NCBI GenBank assembly: GCA_049941595.1
Contig: JBNFNA010000004.1
Span: 186,001-250,000 of the forward strand
Direction: 5' to 3'
DNA: 64,000 nucleotides
Source: Pasteurella sp049941595
GTDB taxonomy: Bacteria > Pseudomonadota > Gammaproteobacteria > Enterobacterales > Pasteurellaceae
Part shown: one piece after another, positions 25,038-32,990 of the stretch
Layout of the letters: each line of letters opens with the position of its first letter
Numbering within the stretch: the first letter of the stretch is position 1
Program-made: the position numbers and the translations under genes
Notes under the pieces: model-generated
Seen by the model: only the letters and a program-made list of their open reading frames with translations
Told to the model about the DNA's origin: nothing
Database searches by the model: none

Positions 25038-27077
25038 ATGACATTGAGTAAAACAAGAAGTTGTTTAGCAAGCATTTTGTTAAGTGCTTTATTTCTTAAT
25101 ATCTCTGTTGCAGAGGCTGTTCAACCTAAGTTAAAACAGTCTGATATTGTTATTCCTCAACCCTCTGAAGAAAATCAGCTCGCGACTAAACGTGTCACAA
25201 CTAGATTAACACAAAGCCATTATCGTAAAATTCAACTTGATGATGCGTTTTCACAGAAAATTTTTGATCGTTATTTAAAATCATTAGATTTTAGTCGTAA
25301 TACATTTTTACAATCTGAAGTTGATGAAATGCGTGCAAAATTTGCCAATCAACTGGATGAAGCATTTAACGAAGGCAATTTAGATATTGCTTTTGAAATG
25401 TATGAGTTAATGATGAAGCGCCGTTATGAGCGTTATCAATATGCATTGTCATTGTTAGATAAAGAACCGAATTTAACAGCTAATGATCAAATTGAAATTG
25501 ATCGTGAAAAAGCAGATTGGGCAAAAAACCAAGCTGAATTAGATAAGTTATGGGAACAACGTGTTAAAAACGATGTGATCAATCTGAAATTAAAAGATAA
25601 AAAATGGCCTGAAATTAAAAAGAAATTAGTTAAACGTTATGACTTAGCCATTCGCCGTTTAACGCAAACTAAAGCAGATGATATTGTTCAGGTCTACTTA
25701 AATGCATTTGCACGTGAAATTGATCCTCACACAAGTTATTTAGCGCCTCGCACAGCGAAAAGTTTCAATGAGAGTATGAACCTTTCATTGGAAGGTATAG
25801 GGGCAACTTTACAGCAAAGCGAAGATGACGGTACAAGTATCAAATCATTAGTACCAGGCGCACCAGCAGAACGAAGCAAAAAACTCAAAGCAGGTGATAA
25901 AATTGTGGGTGTTGGTCAGTCTACCGGTGAAATTGAAGATGTTGTCGGTTGGCGTTTAGAAGATATTGTCGACAAAATTAAAGGGAAAAAAGGCACGAAA
26001 GTGCGTTTAGAGATTGAGCCAGCAAAAGGCGGTAAATCGAAAATCATTACTTTAATTCGTGACAAAGTAAGAATTGAAGATCAAGCAGCAAAATTAACCG
26101 TAAGTAAAGTCAATGGTTATAACGTTGCGTCTATCAAAATTCCAAGCTTCTATATTGGTTTGACAAATGATGTTAGAAAATTATTAGCAGAAATGCAAAC
26201 TAAGAAAGTGCAATCACTCATTATCGATTTACGTGATAATGGAGGTGGTGCATTAACTGAAGCAGTGGCATTAAGTGGTTTATTTATTAGTGATGGCTCA
26301 ATTGTTCAAGTACGTGATGCCTTCCAACGTATCCGTATTCACGAAGATCCTGATAATGCTCAAGTGTATTCAGGCCCATTATTAGTGATGATTAACCGCT
26401 TTAGTGCATCCGCATCAGAAATTTTTGCAGCAGCAATGCAAGATTACAACCGTGGTATTATTATTGGACAAAATACGTTCGGTAAAGGTACGGTGCAGCA
26501 AAGCCGTTCATTAAATTTTGCTTTTGATGCAAACCAAGAACCACTGGGACTTATCCAATATACAATTCAAAAATTCTATCGTATTGATGGTGGAAGTACG
26601 CAGTTAAGAGGCGTTGCTGCAGATATTGATTTCCCACCAGCAATTGATGCGAAAGAATATGGCGAAGAGAAAGAGGATAATGCGTTGCCTTGGGACAAAA
26701 TCCCAGCGGCAACGTATTCTGAAGTCGCTCAAGCACGTAATGCGGTCGGTTATTTACTTGACAATCATCAACGTCGAATTCAAAAAGATCCTGAATTTAT
26801 TACTTTAAAAGAGGATCTGAAAATTCGTGATGAGCGTCGGGAACGTAAATTCTTATCGCTCAATTATGAAGTGCGAAAAGTAGAAAATGACAAGGATGAT
26901 GCAAAACGTTTGAAGGATTTGAATGCTCGTTTTAAACGAGAAGGCAAAAAAGCGTTAAAAGATCTTGATGACTTACCTAAAGATTACGAAGCGCCAGATT
27001 TCTACTTAAAAGAAGCAGAGAAAATGGCAGCTGATTTAGCGAAGTTTGATTCGAAAAAAAACTTAGCCGAAAAATAA
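25038..27077 (+). CDS. prc: Tail-specific periplasmic protease Prc (Tsp)
   Basis: Periplasmic serine protease of family S41 that degrades SsrA-tagged and other proteins and trims cell-wall enzymes. It is 679 residues, matching E. coli Prc. An N-terminal signal peptide ending near VAEA is followed by a helical domain, a PDZ domain near residues 240-330 (LEGIGATLQQSEDDG, PAERSKKLKAGDKIVGV), and the catalytic domain with Ser in NRFSASASEIFA and Lys in NTFGKGTVQ. AGGA precedes the ATG. A paired uptake-signal terminator follows. Confidence 0.97.
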   Translation: MTLSKTRSCLASILLSALFLNISVAEAVQPKLKQSDIVIPQPSEENQLATKRVTTRLTQSHYRKIQLDDAFSQKIFDRYLKSLDFSRNTFLQSEVDEMRAKFANQLDEAFNEGNLDIAFEMYELMMKRRYERYQYALSLLDKEPNLTANDQIEIDREKADWAKNQAELDKLWEQRVKNDVINLKLKDKKWPEIKKKLVKRYDLAIRRLTQTKADDIVQVYLNAFAREIDPHTSYLAPRTAKSFNESMNLSLEGIGATLQQSEDDGTSIKSLVPGAPAERSKKLKAGDKIVGVGQSTGEIEDVVGWRLEDIVDKIKGKKGTKVRLEIEPAKGGKSKIITLIRDKVRIEDQAAKLTVSKVNGYNVASIKIPSFYIGLTNDVRKLLAEMQTKKVQSLIIDLRDNGGGALTEAVALSGLFISDGSIVQVRDAFQRIRIHEDPDNAQVYSGPLLVMINRFSASASEIFAAAMQDYNRGIIIGQNTFGKGTVQQSRSLNFAFDANQEPLGLIQYTIQKFYRIDGGSTQLRGVAADIDFPPAIDAKEYGEEKEDNALPWDKIPAATYSEVAQARNAVGYLLDNHQRRIQKDPEFITLKEDLKIRDERRERKFLSLNYEVRKVENDKDDAKRLKDLNARFKREGKKALKDLDDLPKDYEAPDFYLKEAEKMAADLAKFDSKKNLAEK

Positions 27078-27091
27078 AATCAGCTTATTTA

Positions 27092-27118
27092 GACCGCACT
27101 TTAAGTGCGGTCAATTTC
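27092..27118 (+). terminator. Paired uptake-signal terminator after prc
   Basis: GACCGCACTT and AAGTGCGGTC, adjoining at a central TA, give a near-perfect 10-bp stem followed by AATTTCT. Two complete uptake signals in opposite orientation form it. Confidence 0.75.
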
Positions 27119-27141
27119 TAATGATTTTAAGGAACTCATTT

Positions 27142-28677
27142 ATGTTGAAAATGAAATCACTCAAAGTGACACAGATCGCATTGTTTTTGTCATCATTTTA
27201 CGCTGTTAGTGTATTGGCTGACCCAAGCAATACACCAACTCAATTACAGACGGATAGCCTTCAAACTGTTGTGAGTGCAACCACAACATTGGTGCAAGAT
27301 GCAGAACCTTTAACATCGCAACAAATTGCGTTAGAAACCCAGCTCGCTGAACAACAATTAGCGGAAGAACAGAAAGCAGAGGCTGAACGTCTTGCAGCAG
27401 AAAAACAAGCGTTAGCAGAGCAAGAATTGAGTAATCGAATTGGCAACACGCATTTACAATTTAAAAGTGCAGTCGCAAAAATTTATGCAGAGAATAATTT
27501 TCAACCACTTTGGACAGATAAAACGGCTGAAAAACAATTTTTACGTGAGTATGCCTCTGTTGTCGCAAGCGGTATTTCAAAAGAAACTTTTCACGCATTA
27601 GCACGTATTGATGCCGCTGAAGAAGGTTCATTAGTGCGTGATATGTTATTAACGGATACATTCTTGGATTATCTGTATTACTCCAAAAATGTATCAAAAT
27701 CGGCTCAGAAATGGCTATATTCAGCCAATAGCTATAAAGCAGTGCAACCGAAAGATGAGCATATCAATAACTGGTTGATTGCCGTGAGCGAAAATAAAAT
27801 GCCAGAATTTTTGACCACACTTTCTACACAAAATGGTTGGTATAAACAAACATTAAATGCGTTGACCGGTTTAGTCAAAGAAGATGCTGATAAAGCGGCG
27901 CTATCTCAAATGTACAAAATGGCAATTAATGCACAGCGTTTGCGTGTCATTCCAGCGTTTAAAGATGGCTTATTCGTGAATATTCCAAGTTACCAATTAG
28001 AATATTATCGTGATGGCCAGATTATATTAACATCGAAAGTGATTGTCGGTAAAAAAGCACGTAAAACACCAGTAATGTACAGTAAATTGAGCAATGTGGT
28101 AGTTAACCCACCTTGGAATGCACCAGTGCGTTTGATTAATGAAGACATTATTCCAAAAGTGCGCAAAGACCCAAGTTATATTTACCGCAATGGCTATACG
28201 ATTATTGATAGCAAAGGGAACACTATTGACCCATACACAATCGATTGGGAAAATATGACAGCGAAAAAATTCCCGTATCGCTTGCGTCAAGCACCGGGTG
28301 ATAGCGCATTAGGGAACTTCAAATTCAATATGCCAAGCTCTGATGCGATTTATTTACACGATACACCAAACCGTGGATTATTCTCTAAAAAAGACCGCGC
28401 TTTGAGTTCAGGTTGTGTTCGTGTCGAGAAATCTGATCAACTCGCTACCATTTTATTGAAAGAAGCAGGTTGGTCAGAAGAAAGAAAACGTAGTGTGTTA
28501 CAAAGCCGTAAAACGACCTCTGCTAATGTGTCATCAAATAATCCAGTATTTTTATACTATGTCACAATGTGGGTAAACAAAGGGCAAACACATACGTTAC
28601 CAGATATTTATGGTTACGATTCAACACCAAATTTCAGTTATATGGACTGGAAAATTGTGAAGAAATATCTCAATTAA
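27142..28677 (+). CDS. ldtD: L,D-transpeptidase LdtD-like (YcbB)
   Basis: Periplasmic YkuD-fold enzyme that makes 3-3 (mDAP-mDAP) crosslinks in peptidoglycan. From ATG 27142 (AAGGA 8 bases upstream) it has 511 residues, shorter than E. coli LdtD (615). A signal peptide ends near SVLA, followed by a charged, Glu/Ala/Gln-rich stretch that looks like coiled coil (near residues 55-100), then the scaffold and the catalytic domain. The catalytic signature is YLHDTPNRGLF followed by LSSGCVRVE near residues 405-440, with the nucleophile Cys. It is followed by mepK and gloC, the ycbB-ycbK-ycbL order of E. coli. Confidence 0.93.
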   Translation: MLKMKSLKVTQIALFLSSFYAVSVLADPSNTPTQLQTDSLQTVVSATTTLVQDAEPLTSQQIALETQLAEQQLAEEQKAEAERLAAEKQALAEQELSNRIGNTHLQFKSAVAKIYAENNFQPLWTDKTAEKQFLREYASVVASGISKETFHALARIDAAEEGSLVRDMLLTDTFLDYLYYSKNVSKSAQKWLYSANSYKAVQPKDEHINNWLIAVSENKMPEFLTTLSTQNGWYKQTLNALTGLVKEDADKAALSQMYKMAINAQRLRVIPAFKDGLFVNIPSYQLEYYRDGQIILTSKVIVGKKARKTPVMYSKLSNVVVNPPWNAPVRLINEDIIPKVRKDPSYIYRNGYTIIDSKGNTIDPYTIDWENMTAKKFPYRLRQAPGDSALGNFKFNMPSSDAIYLHDTPNRGLFSKKDRALSSGCVRVEKSDQLATILLKEAGWSEERKRSVLQSRKTTSANVSSNNPVFLYYVTMWVNKGQTHTLPDIYGYDSTPNFSYMDWKIVKKYLN

Positions 28678-28699
28678 TGTGATCTTCCTCATAAATTAG

Positions 28700-28734
28700 A
28701 CATATTTTCCCTTTATTTTTGAGGGAAAATATGT
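28700..28734 (+). other. Long perfect hairpin between ldtD and mepK
   Basis: ACATATTTTCCCT (28700-28712) and AGGGAAAATATGT (28722-28734) are perfect complements: a 13-bp stem with a 9-base T-rich loop. No T-run follows. It could be a terminator with a weak tail, a 3' stabiliser of the ldtD message, or a protein-binding palindrome ahead of mepK. Confidence 0.6.
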
Positions 28735-28821
28735 AGAATCGTAATGTTTAATTTTTATATAGAACTAATTACGAACATACTAGTCAAATTGGGTATGTAT
28801 TAACTTTAGAGAAAGTAGCAG

Positions 28822-29382
28822 ATGGACAACATTAACCATAGTCGCCGTAAATGGTTATCTTTAGGTGGAATTGTATTAGGGGCATCTTTATTACCCAATA
28901 GCTTATTAGCTGCGGTATCAACACCAAAACCTCGCATTTTACGTTTTAGAAATATTAATACAGGTGATGTATTTAGCTCTGAATTTTCATTGAGCAAGGG
29001 GTTTTCTTCCGTAGCGTTAAAACGTTTGGACTATTTAATGCGTGATAAACGTAACAATCATATGCATAGAATGGATCCAAATTTATTTAGCAAATTGTAT
29101 CGTATCCAAAGCAATTTAGGATTACGTAATACTGAAATTCAAATTATTTGTGGCTATCGTTCGCCAGCGAGCAATGCTGCAATGCATCGTCGTAGCCGTG
29201 GAGTAGCGAGTAACAGCTATCACACTCGTGGTCAAGCAATTGACTTCCGTATCGATGGCACGCCATTAGCGAAAGTACGCCAAGTGGCTGAGAAACTGAA
29301 TAATGGTGGTGTAGGCTATTATCCACGTAGTAATTTCGTACACGTCGATACTGGCCCAGTGCGTACTTGGCGCGGTAGCTGA
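28822..29382 (+). CDS. mepK: Murein endopeptidase MepK (YcbK, DUF882)
   Basis: A 186-residue M15-like peptidase exported through a twin-arginine signal: SRRKWLSLGG with a following hydrophobic stretch and a cut near LLAAVS. The zinc-peptidase motifs SNSYHTRGQAIDFRI (near residues 131-145) and NFVHVDTG (near 172-179) are intact. In E. coli, MepK cuts 3-3 crosslinks, the bond type LdtD makes; here it follows ldtD directly. GAAAGTAG precedes the ATG. Confidence 0.93.
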   Translation: MDNINHSRRKWLSLGGIVLGASLLPNSLLAAVSTPKPRILRFRNINTGDVFSSEFSLSKGFSSVALKRLDYLMRDKRNNHMHRMDPNLFSKLYRIQSNLGLRNTEIQIICGYRSPASNAAMHRRSRGVASNSYHTRGQAIDFRIDGTPLAKVRQVAEKLNNGGVGYYPRSNFVHVDTGPVRTWRGS

Positions 29383-29406
29383 TCACTGATAAACTTTTCC
29401 AAATTG

Positions 29407-29429
29407 AACCGCACTTTTGTGCGGTTTTC
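29407..29429 (+). terminator. Intrinsic terminator after mepK
   Basis: AACCGCAC (29407-29414) pairs with GTGCGGTT (29419-29426) across TTTT, followed by TTCTT. One arm carries a complete uptake signal. Confidence 0.8.
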
Positions 29430-29455
29430 TTATTCGTTAGTATGTAGGAAATAAA

Positions 29456-30088
29456 ATGAATATCGAAATTATTCCCGTCACAGCATTTCAACAAAATTGT
29501 TCTTTAATCTGGGATGATGAAAAAAATGCAGCCATTATCGATCCCGGTGGTGAAGCCGAGAAACTGATCAAACGCATTGAAGAGTTAGGCTTGAATTTAA
29601 AAGCGATTTTATTAACGCACGGCCATCTTGATCACGTGGGTGCCGCACCAAAGTTGAAGCAGCATTTTAATGTTGAAATGATTGGGCCAAATTCTTTAGA
29701 TGATTATTGGTTTCAACAATTGCCTCAACAATCTCAAAAATTCGGATTATTCGAAATTGCTGCGTTTGAGCCTGATCGTTGGTTAAATGAAGAAGGTGAG
29801 ATTATCGAAATTGGCGATATGCGTTTTGAAGTTTTACACTTACCAGGCCATACACCGGGGCATATTGGTTTTATTGAACACAATAAACGTATTAGCTTTA
29901 CAGGTGACGTGTTATTTAAACAAAGTATTGGCAGAACGGATTTCCCCGGTGGCGATCACCAAGCATTATTGCGAGTGATTCGTGAAAAACTGTATCCGTT
30001 AGGCGATGATATGATCATTGTCGCAGGCCACGGGCCTTACACCACAATTGGGCAAGAAAAACAAAATAATCCGTTTGTGCGTGAATAA
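29456..30088 (+). CDS. gloC: Glyoxalase II GloC-like metallo-hydrolase (YcbL)
   Basis: Metallo-beta-lactamase-fold hydrolase of 210 residues, matching E. coli YcbL/GloC, which hydrolyses S-lactoylglutathione. Metal-binding motifs are THGHLDHVG near residue 59, HLPGHTPGH near 128, FTGDVLF near 150 and VAGHGPYT near 189. TAGGAAAT precedes the ATG. It follows mepK after a terminator and is convergent with yfcH. Confidence 0.93.
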   Translation: MNIEIIPVTAFQQNCSLIWDDEKNAAIIDPGGEAEKLIKRIEELGLNLKAILLTHGHLDHVGAAPKLKQHFNVEMIGPNSLDDYWFQQLPQQSQKFGLFEIAAFEPDRWLNEEGEIIEIGDMRFEVLHLPGHTPGHIGFIEHNKRISFTGDVLFKQSIGRTDFPGGDHQALLRVIREKLYPLGDDMIIVAGHGPYTTIGQEKQNNPFVRE

Positions 30089-30103
30089 TCGTTTTTTTAT
30101 GCT

Positions 30104-30991
30104 TTACTCGTTTAGACAATGCACAATCGCTTGTTCAAAATGTGGGTATTGAAATTCAAATCCAGCGTTCACTAATTGTTTCGGAATGACGTTTTGGCTA
30201 TCTAATAATAATTGTGAACGCTCACCTAATACTAGCTTTAAGACAAAAGCAGGCACTTGTGCAAAACAAGGGCGATTGAGCTTTTTGCCTAAAATTTGAT
30301 TAACTTCACTTTGACGCAAAGGATTTGGTGCGGTGAAATTAAATGCCCCTTCACAATGTTGATTTTCAAGTAAAAATAAAATTCCCTGAACCATATCTTC
30401 AATAGAAATCCAACCCCAATATCGCTGACCATTTCCGAGTTTCCCACCTAATCCTAGTCGATATAAAGGTAACATTTTTGCTAGTGCACCACCTTTAGAC
30501 GAAAGCACAATTCCAGTGCGGATAAGACAAACACGAGTTTCAGCTTGAAGTGCTGCATTTTCCCATTGCTTACACAACATTGCTGCAAATGTTCTTGCAG
30601 GCGAAGTGCTTTCTGTAATTTGCACATCGCCGTTATCCCCATAGTAGCCTGTAGCTGAGCCTGAGATAAATACTTCGGGTGGGGTTGAACTTTGGTTAAT
30701 CAGGTAGGCTAAATGTTTAGTTAGACTGACTCGGCTATTGAGCAACTTTTGCTTTTGAGCTGCCGTCCAACGGTGGTCAAAAATAGGTTCACCGGCTAAA
30801 TTAATGACAGCATCGAAATCATTCAGATTATGATATTGGGAAATTGATGTGGTGAGATTGACTGTATTCGGAAGTTTTTTACGTGCAGTGTCGAGATTTC
30901 GTACCAATGCAGTGACTTGATGTTTTTCCACTAAATGAGGAAGTAATGATGTACCAATTAATCCAGTTGCGCCCGTAATAAAGATATTCAT
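30104..30991 (-). CDS. yfcH: NAD-dependent epimerase-like protein YfcH (TIGR01777)
   Basis: A 295-residue atypical short-chain dehydrogenase. The dinucleotide motif TGATGLIG lies at the N-terminus, INLAGEP near residue 64, and the SGSATGYYGD active-site tyrosine region near 110. The C-terminal domain (DUF1731) ends the protein. The substrate is not established for this family. It is convergent with gloC and precedes argR's stop by a short gap, on the same strand as argR. Confidence 0.9.
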   Translation of the reverse strand: MNIFITGATGLIGTSLLPHLVEKHQVTALVRNLDTARKKLPNTVNLTTSISQYHNLNDFDAVINLAGEPIFDHRWTAAQKQKLLNSRVSLTKHLAYLINQSSTPPEVFISGSATGYYGDNGDVQITESTSPARTFAAMLCKQWENAALQAETRVCLIRTGIVLSSKGGALAKMLPLYRLGLGGKLGNGQRYWGWISIEDMVQGILFLLENQHCEGAFNFTAPNPLRQSEVNQILGKKLNRPCFAQVPAFVLKLVLGERSQLLLDSQNVIPKQLVNAGFEFQYPHFEQAIVHCLNE

Positions 30992-31019
30992 AGTGCCTCC
31001 TCATATTAGGGTAAATTTG

Positions 31020-31487
31020 CTACATTGATGAATCAAATAACTGCCTGATGCTGTCAATCAGATCACGCATTTCTGTGCCTAAGGTTGGCGTCACAAAAAT
31101 AGTGTCATCTCCCGCGATTGTGCCCAAAATCCCATCAGCTTTGCCGATAGAATCTAATAATCTGGCTATCAATTGTGCTGCGCCTGGTGTGGTTTTAATC
31201 ACAATCACAAACTCATTGTGGTCAATATCAATCACCAAATTTTTAAGTGGGCTTTTTGTATTTGGTACACTCAATTCATTCGGTAAACAATACACCATTT
31301 CCATACGTGTATTGCGCGTGCGTACTGCGCCAAATTTAGTGAGCATACGGGAAACTTTCGATTGATTGATATTATGGAAGCCTAGCTCTTGTAGCGCAGT
31401 GACAATTTCACTTTGTGATCCAAATTTTTCTTGTGCGAGTAATTCTTTGAATGCGTGAGATAAATTATCGTGTTTTTCTGGATGCAT
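31020..31487 (-). CDS. argR: Arginine repressor ArgR
   Basis: Hexameric arginine-sensing regulator of arginine biosynthesis and catabolism, 155 residues (E. coli 156). N-terminal winged helix includes SQSEIVTALQELGFHNINQS; the arginine-binding C-terminal domain has TTPGAAQLIARLLDS and GTIAGDDTIFV. It is divergent from mdh, as in enterics. Tandem ARG-box-like sites about 35-60 bases upstream suggest autoregulation. Confidence 0.97.
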   Translation of the reverse strand: MHPEKHDNLSHAFKELLAQEKFGSQSEIVTALQELGFHNINQSKVSRMLTKFGAVRTRNTRMEMVYCLPNELSVPNTKSPLKNLVIDIDHNEFVIVIKTTPGAAQLIARLLDSIGKADGILGTIAGDDTIFVTPTLGTEMRDLIDSIRQLFDSSM

Positions 31488-31520
31488 AGCATATTCTCTT
31501 TTTCGTTATATCAGCTAATC

Positions 31521-31546
31521 TTGCATAAAATTGCATAAATATGCAA
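31521..31546. promoter_or_regulatory. Putative overlapping ARG boxes
   Basis: TTGCATAAAATTGCATAAATATGCAA contains three TGCA cores each separated by six bases. The right-hand part TTGCATA-AA-TATGCAA is a perfect dyad, matching the TGCAT/ATGCA form of ArgR operators. It lies just upstream of argR on the side facing mdh. Confidence 0.6.
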
Positions 31547-31705
31547 ATAAATTTTGGCTTAGTCAGGTTATTTTTGAATAAAGTGCGGTCAGTTTTTAAT
31601 GAAAATTTGAGTTAGATCGCACAATTGAATTTATCTATTTGAATTTATGTAGTGATCCTTTTAAAATCTTAAAAATTTAGTTTATTAACCCATAAGGAGT
31701 AGCAA

Positions 31706-32641
31706 ATGAAAGTTGCAGTTCTAGGTGCCGCAGGCGGTATTGGTCAAGCATTAGCATTATTATTGAAATTACAACTACCAGCAGGTTCTGAATTATCATT
31801 ATATGATATTGCACCAGTTACACCTGGCGTGGCAGCAGATGTAAGCCATATTCCAACCGCTGTGAAAGTACAAGGTTTTGCAGGTGAAGATCCAACACCA
31901 GCGTTACAAGGCGCGGATATTGTGTTAATTTCTGCTGGCGTTGCTCGTAAACCGGGTATGGATCGTTCAGATCTATTCAATATTAATGCGGGTATCGTAC
32001 GTAACTTAATTGAAAAAGTTGCGGTAGTATGTCCAAAAGCTTGTGTTGGTATCATCACTAACCCAGTAAATACAACAGTTGCAATTGCTGCTGAAGTGTT
32101 GAAAAAAGCAGGCGTATATGACAAACGTAAATTATTCGGTGTAACAACACTCGATATTATCCGTTCTGAAACTTTCGTGTCTGAATTGAAAAATTTAGAT
32201 CCTGCACGTACAACTGTGCCTGTAATTGGTGGTCACTCTGGCGTAACCATTCTTCCATTACTTTCACAAGTTCAATATGCTGAATGGAAAGAGGAAGAAA
32301 TCGCACCATTAACAAAACGTATCCAAAATGCGGGTACAGAAGTGGTTGAAGCGAAAGCAGGTGCAGGTTCAGCAACATTATCTATGGCACAAGCTGCAGC
32401 ACGTTTTGCACTTTCTTTAGTGAAAGGTTTACAAGGTGAAAATGTGGTTGAATGTACTTATGTTGAAGGCTGTGGCAAATATGCACGTTTCTTTGCGCAA
32501 CCAGTTCGTTTAGGTAAAGAAGGTGTTGAAGAAATTCTGCCAATTGGGCCATTAAGCGCATTCGAACAACAAGCACTTGATGCAATGTTAGAAACTTTAC
32601 GTGCTGATATTGAATTAGGCGAAAAATTTGTAAATCAATAA
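31706..32641 (+). CDS. mdh: Malate dehydrogenase
   Basis: NAD-dependent oxidation of malate to oxaloacetate. 311 residues, as in E. coli Mdh (312). N-terminal nucleotide motif LGAAGGIGQALALLL, substrate-binding arginines in GVARKPGMDR (near 81-87), NPVNTT near 119, and the catalytic histidine in IGGHSGVTILPL near 177. AAGGAG precedes the ATG. An intrinsic terminator follows. With gltA and sucABCD later in the window it contributes to the TCA cycle. Confidence 0.98.
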   Translation: MKVAVLGAAGGIGQALALLLKLQLPAGSELSLYDIAPVTPGVAADVSHIPTAVKVQGFAGEDPTPALQGADIVLISAGVARKPGMDRSDLFNINAGIVRNLIEKVAVVCPKACVGIITNPVNTTVAIAAEVLKKAGVYDKRKLFGVTTLDIIRSETFVSELKNLDPARTTVPVIGGHSGVTILPLLSQVQYAEWKEEEIAPLTKRIQNAGTEVVEAKAGAGSATLSMAQAAARFALSLVKGLQGENVVECTYVEGCGKYARFFAQPVRLGKEGVEEILPIGPLSAFEQQALDAMLETLRADIELGEKFVNQ

Positions 32642-32661
32642 TAATGATTTAAAGTTTATTT

Positions 32662-32702
32662 AAAAGGCATTTAATTTAGCATTAAGTTAAATGCCTTTTG
32701 TT
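32662..32702 (+). terminator. Intrinsic terminator of mdh
   Basis: AAAAGGCATTTAA (32662-32674) pairs with TTAAATGCCTTTT (32687-32699), a 13-bp stem followed by a T-rich tail. Confidence 0.88.
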
Positions 32703-32776
32703 TTATTTAGTTGGTGAAAAAAGAGCTAATTATTCTAAAAAATCGTGAGTTGGTTCACATTATTAAAAATAACCAT

Positions 32777-32805
32777 TTGCAGTGTGTGGTTTATTTAATT
32801 ATCAT
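32777..32805 (+). promoter_or_regulatory. Promoter of the RyhB-like RNA with a possible Fur half-site
   Basis: TTGCAG (32777-32782), exactly 17 bases, TATCAT (32800-32805). ATTATCA (32798-32804), a perfect half of the Fur 7-1-7 operator, overlaps the -10 box; the other half-site is poor. Confidence 0.55.
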
Positions 32806-32811
32806 TGCGGC

Positions 32812-32889
32812 AACTAAGAACAAGTGCTATTAGAAAATAGCCGACATATTTTGCTTTCCGAGTAGTGCCTCTGCGAGGCACTTTTTTTT
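32812..32889 (+). ncRNA. RyhB-like iron-responsive small RNA candidate (HrrF-type)
   Basis: About 78 nt from the predicted start near 32812 to a terminator in which AGTGCCTC pairs with GAGGCACT (32864-32882) ahead of eight Ts. A small upstream hairpin is CTATT-AGAA-AATAG. The segment between the hairpins, GCCGACATATTTTGCTTTCC, resembles the conserved RyhB core as I recall it (CGACAT...TTGCTTCC in E. coli). It lies alone between mdh and the convergent argS, with its own promoter. The assignment rests on that core plus the Fur-like half-site; H. influenzae has a Fur-controlled RNA called HrrF, but I cannot confirm that this is its orthologue. Confidence 0.62.
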
Positions 32890-32944
32890 ATTCCCAAAAA
32901 GTGATTTGTCAAAATATTACAAGTAGATAGTAGATAAAAGAAAA

Positions 32945-32969
32945 GGCTGGTAATATTTATCAGCCTTTT
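32945..32969. terminator. Bidirectional terminator after argS
   Basis: GGCTGGTAA pairs with TTATCAGCC (one G-T), flanked by AAAA on the left and TTTT on the right. It ends argS (minus) and backs up the small-RNA terminator (plus). Confidence 0.75.
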
Positions 32970-32990
32970 ACGTTTTGATTATTGAAAAAA

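Noticed and set aside
30089..30103. Short gap between gloC and yfcH as a site for a hidden gene
   Set aside because: Only 15 bases, convergent genes; no room.
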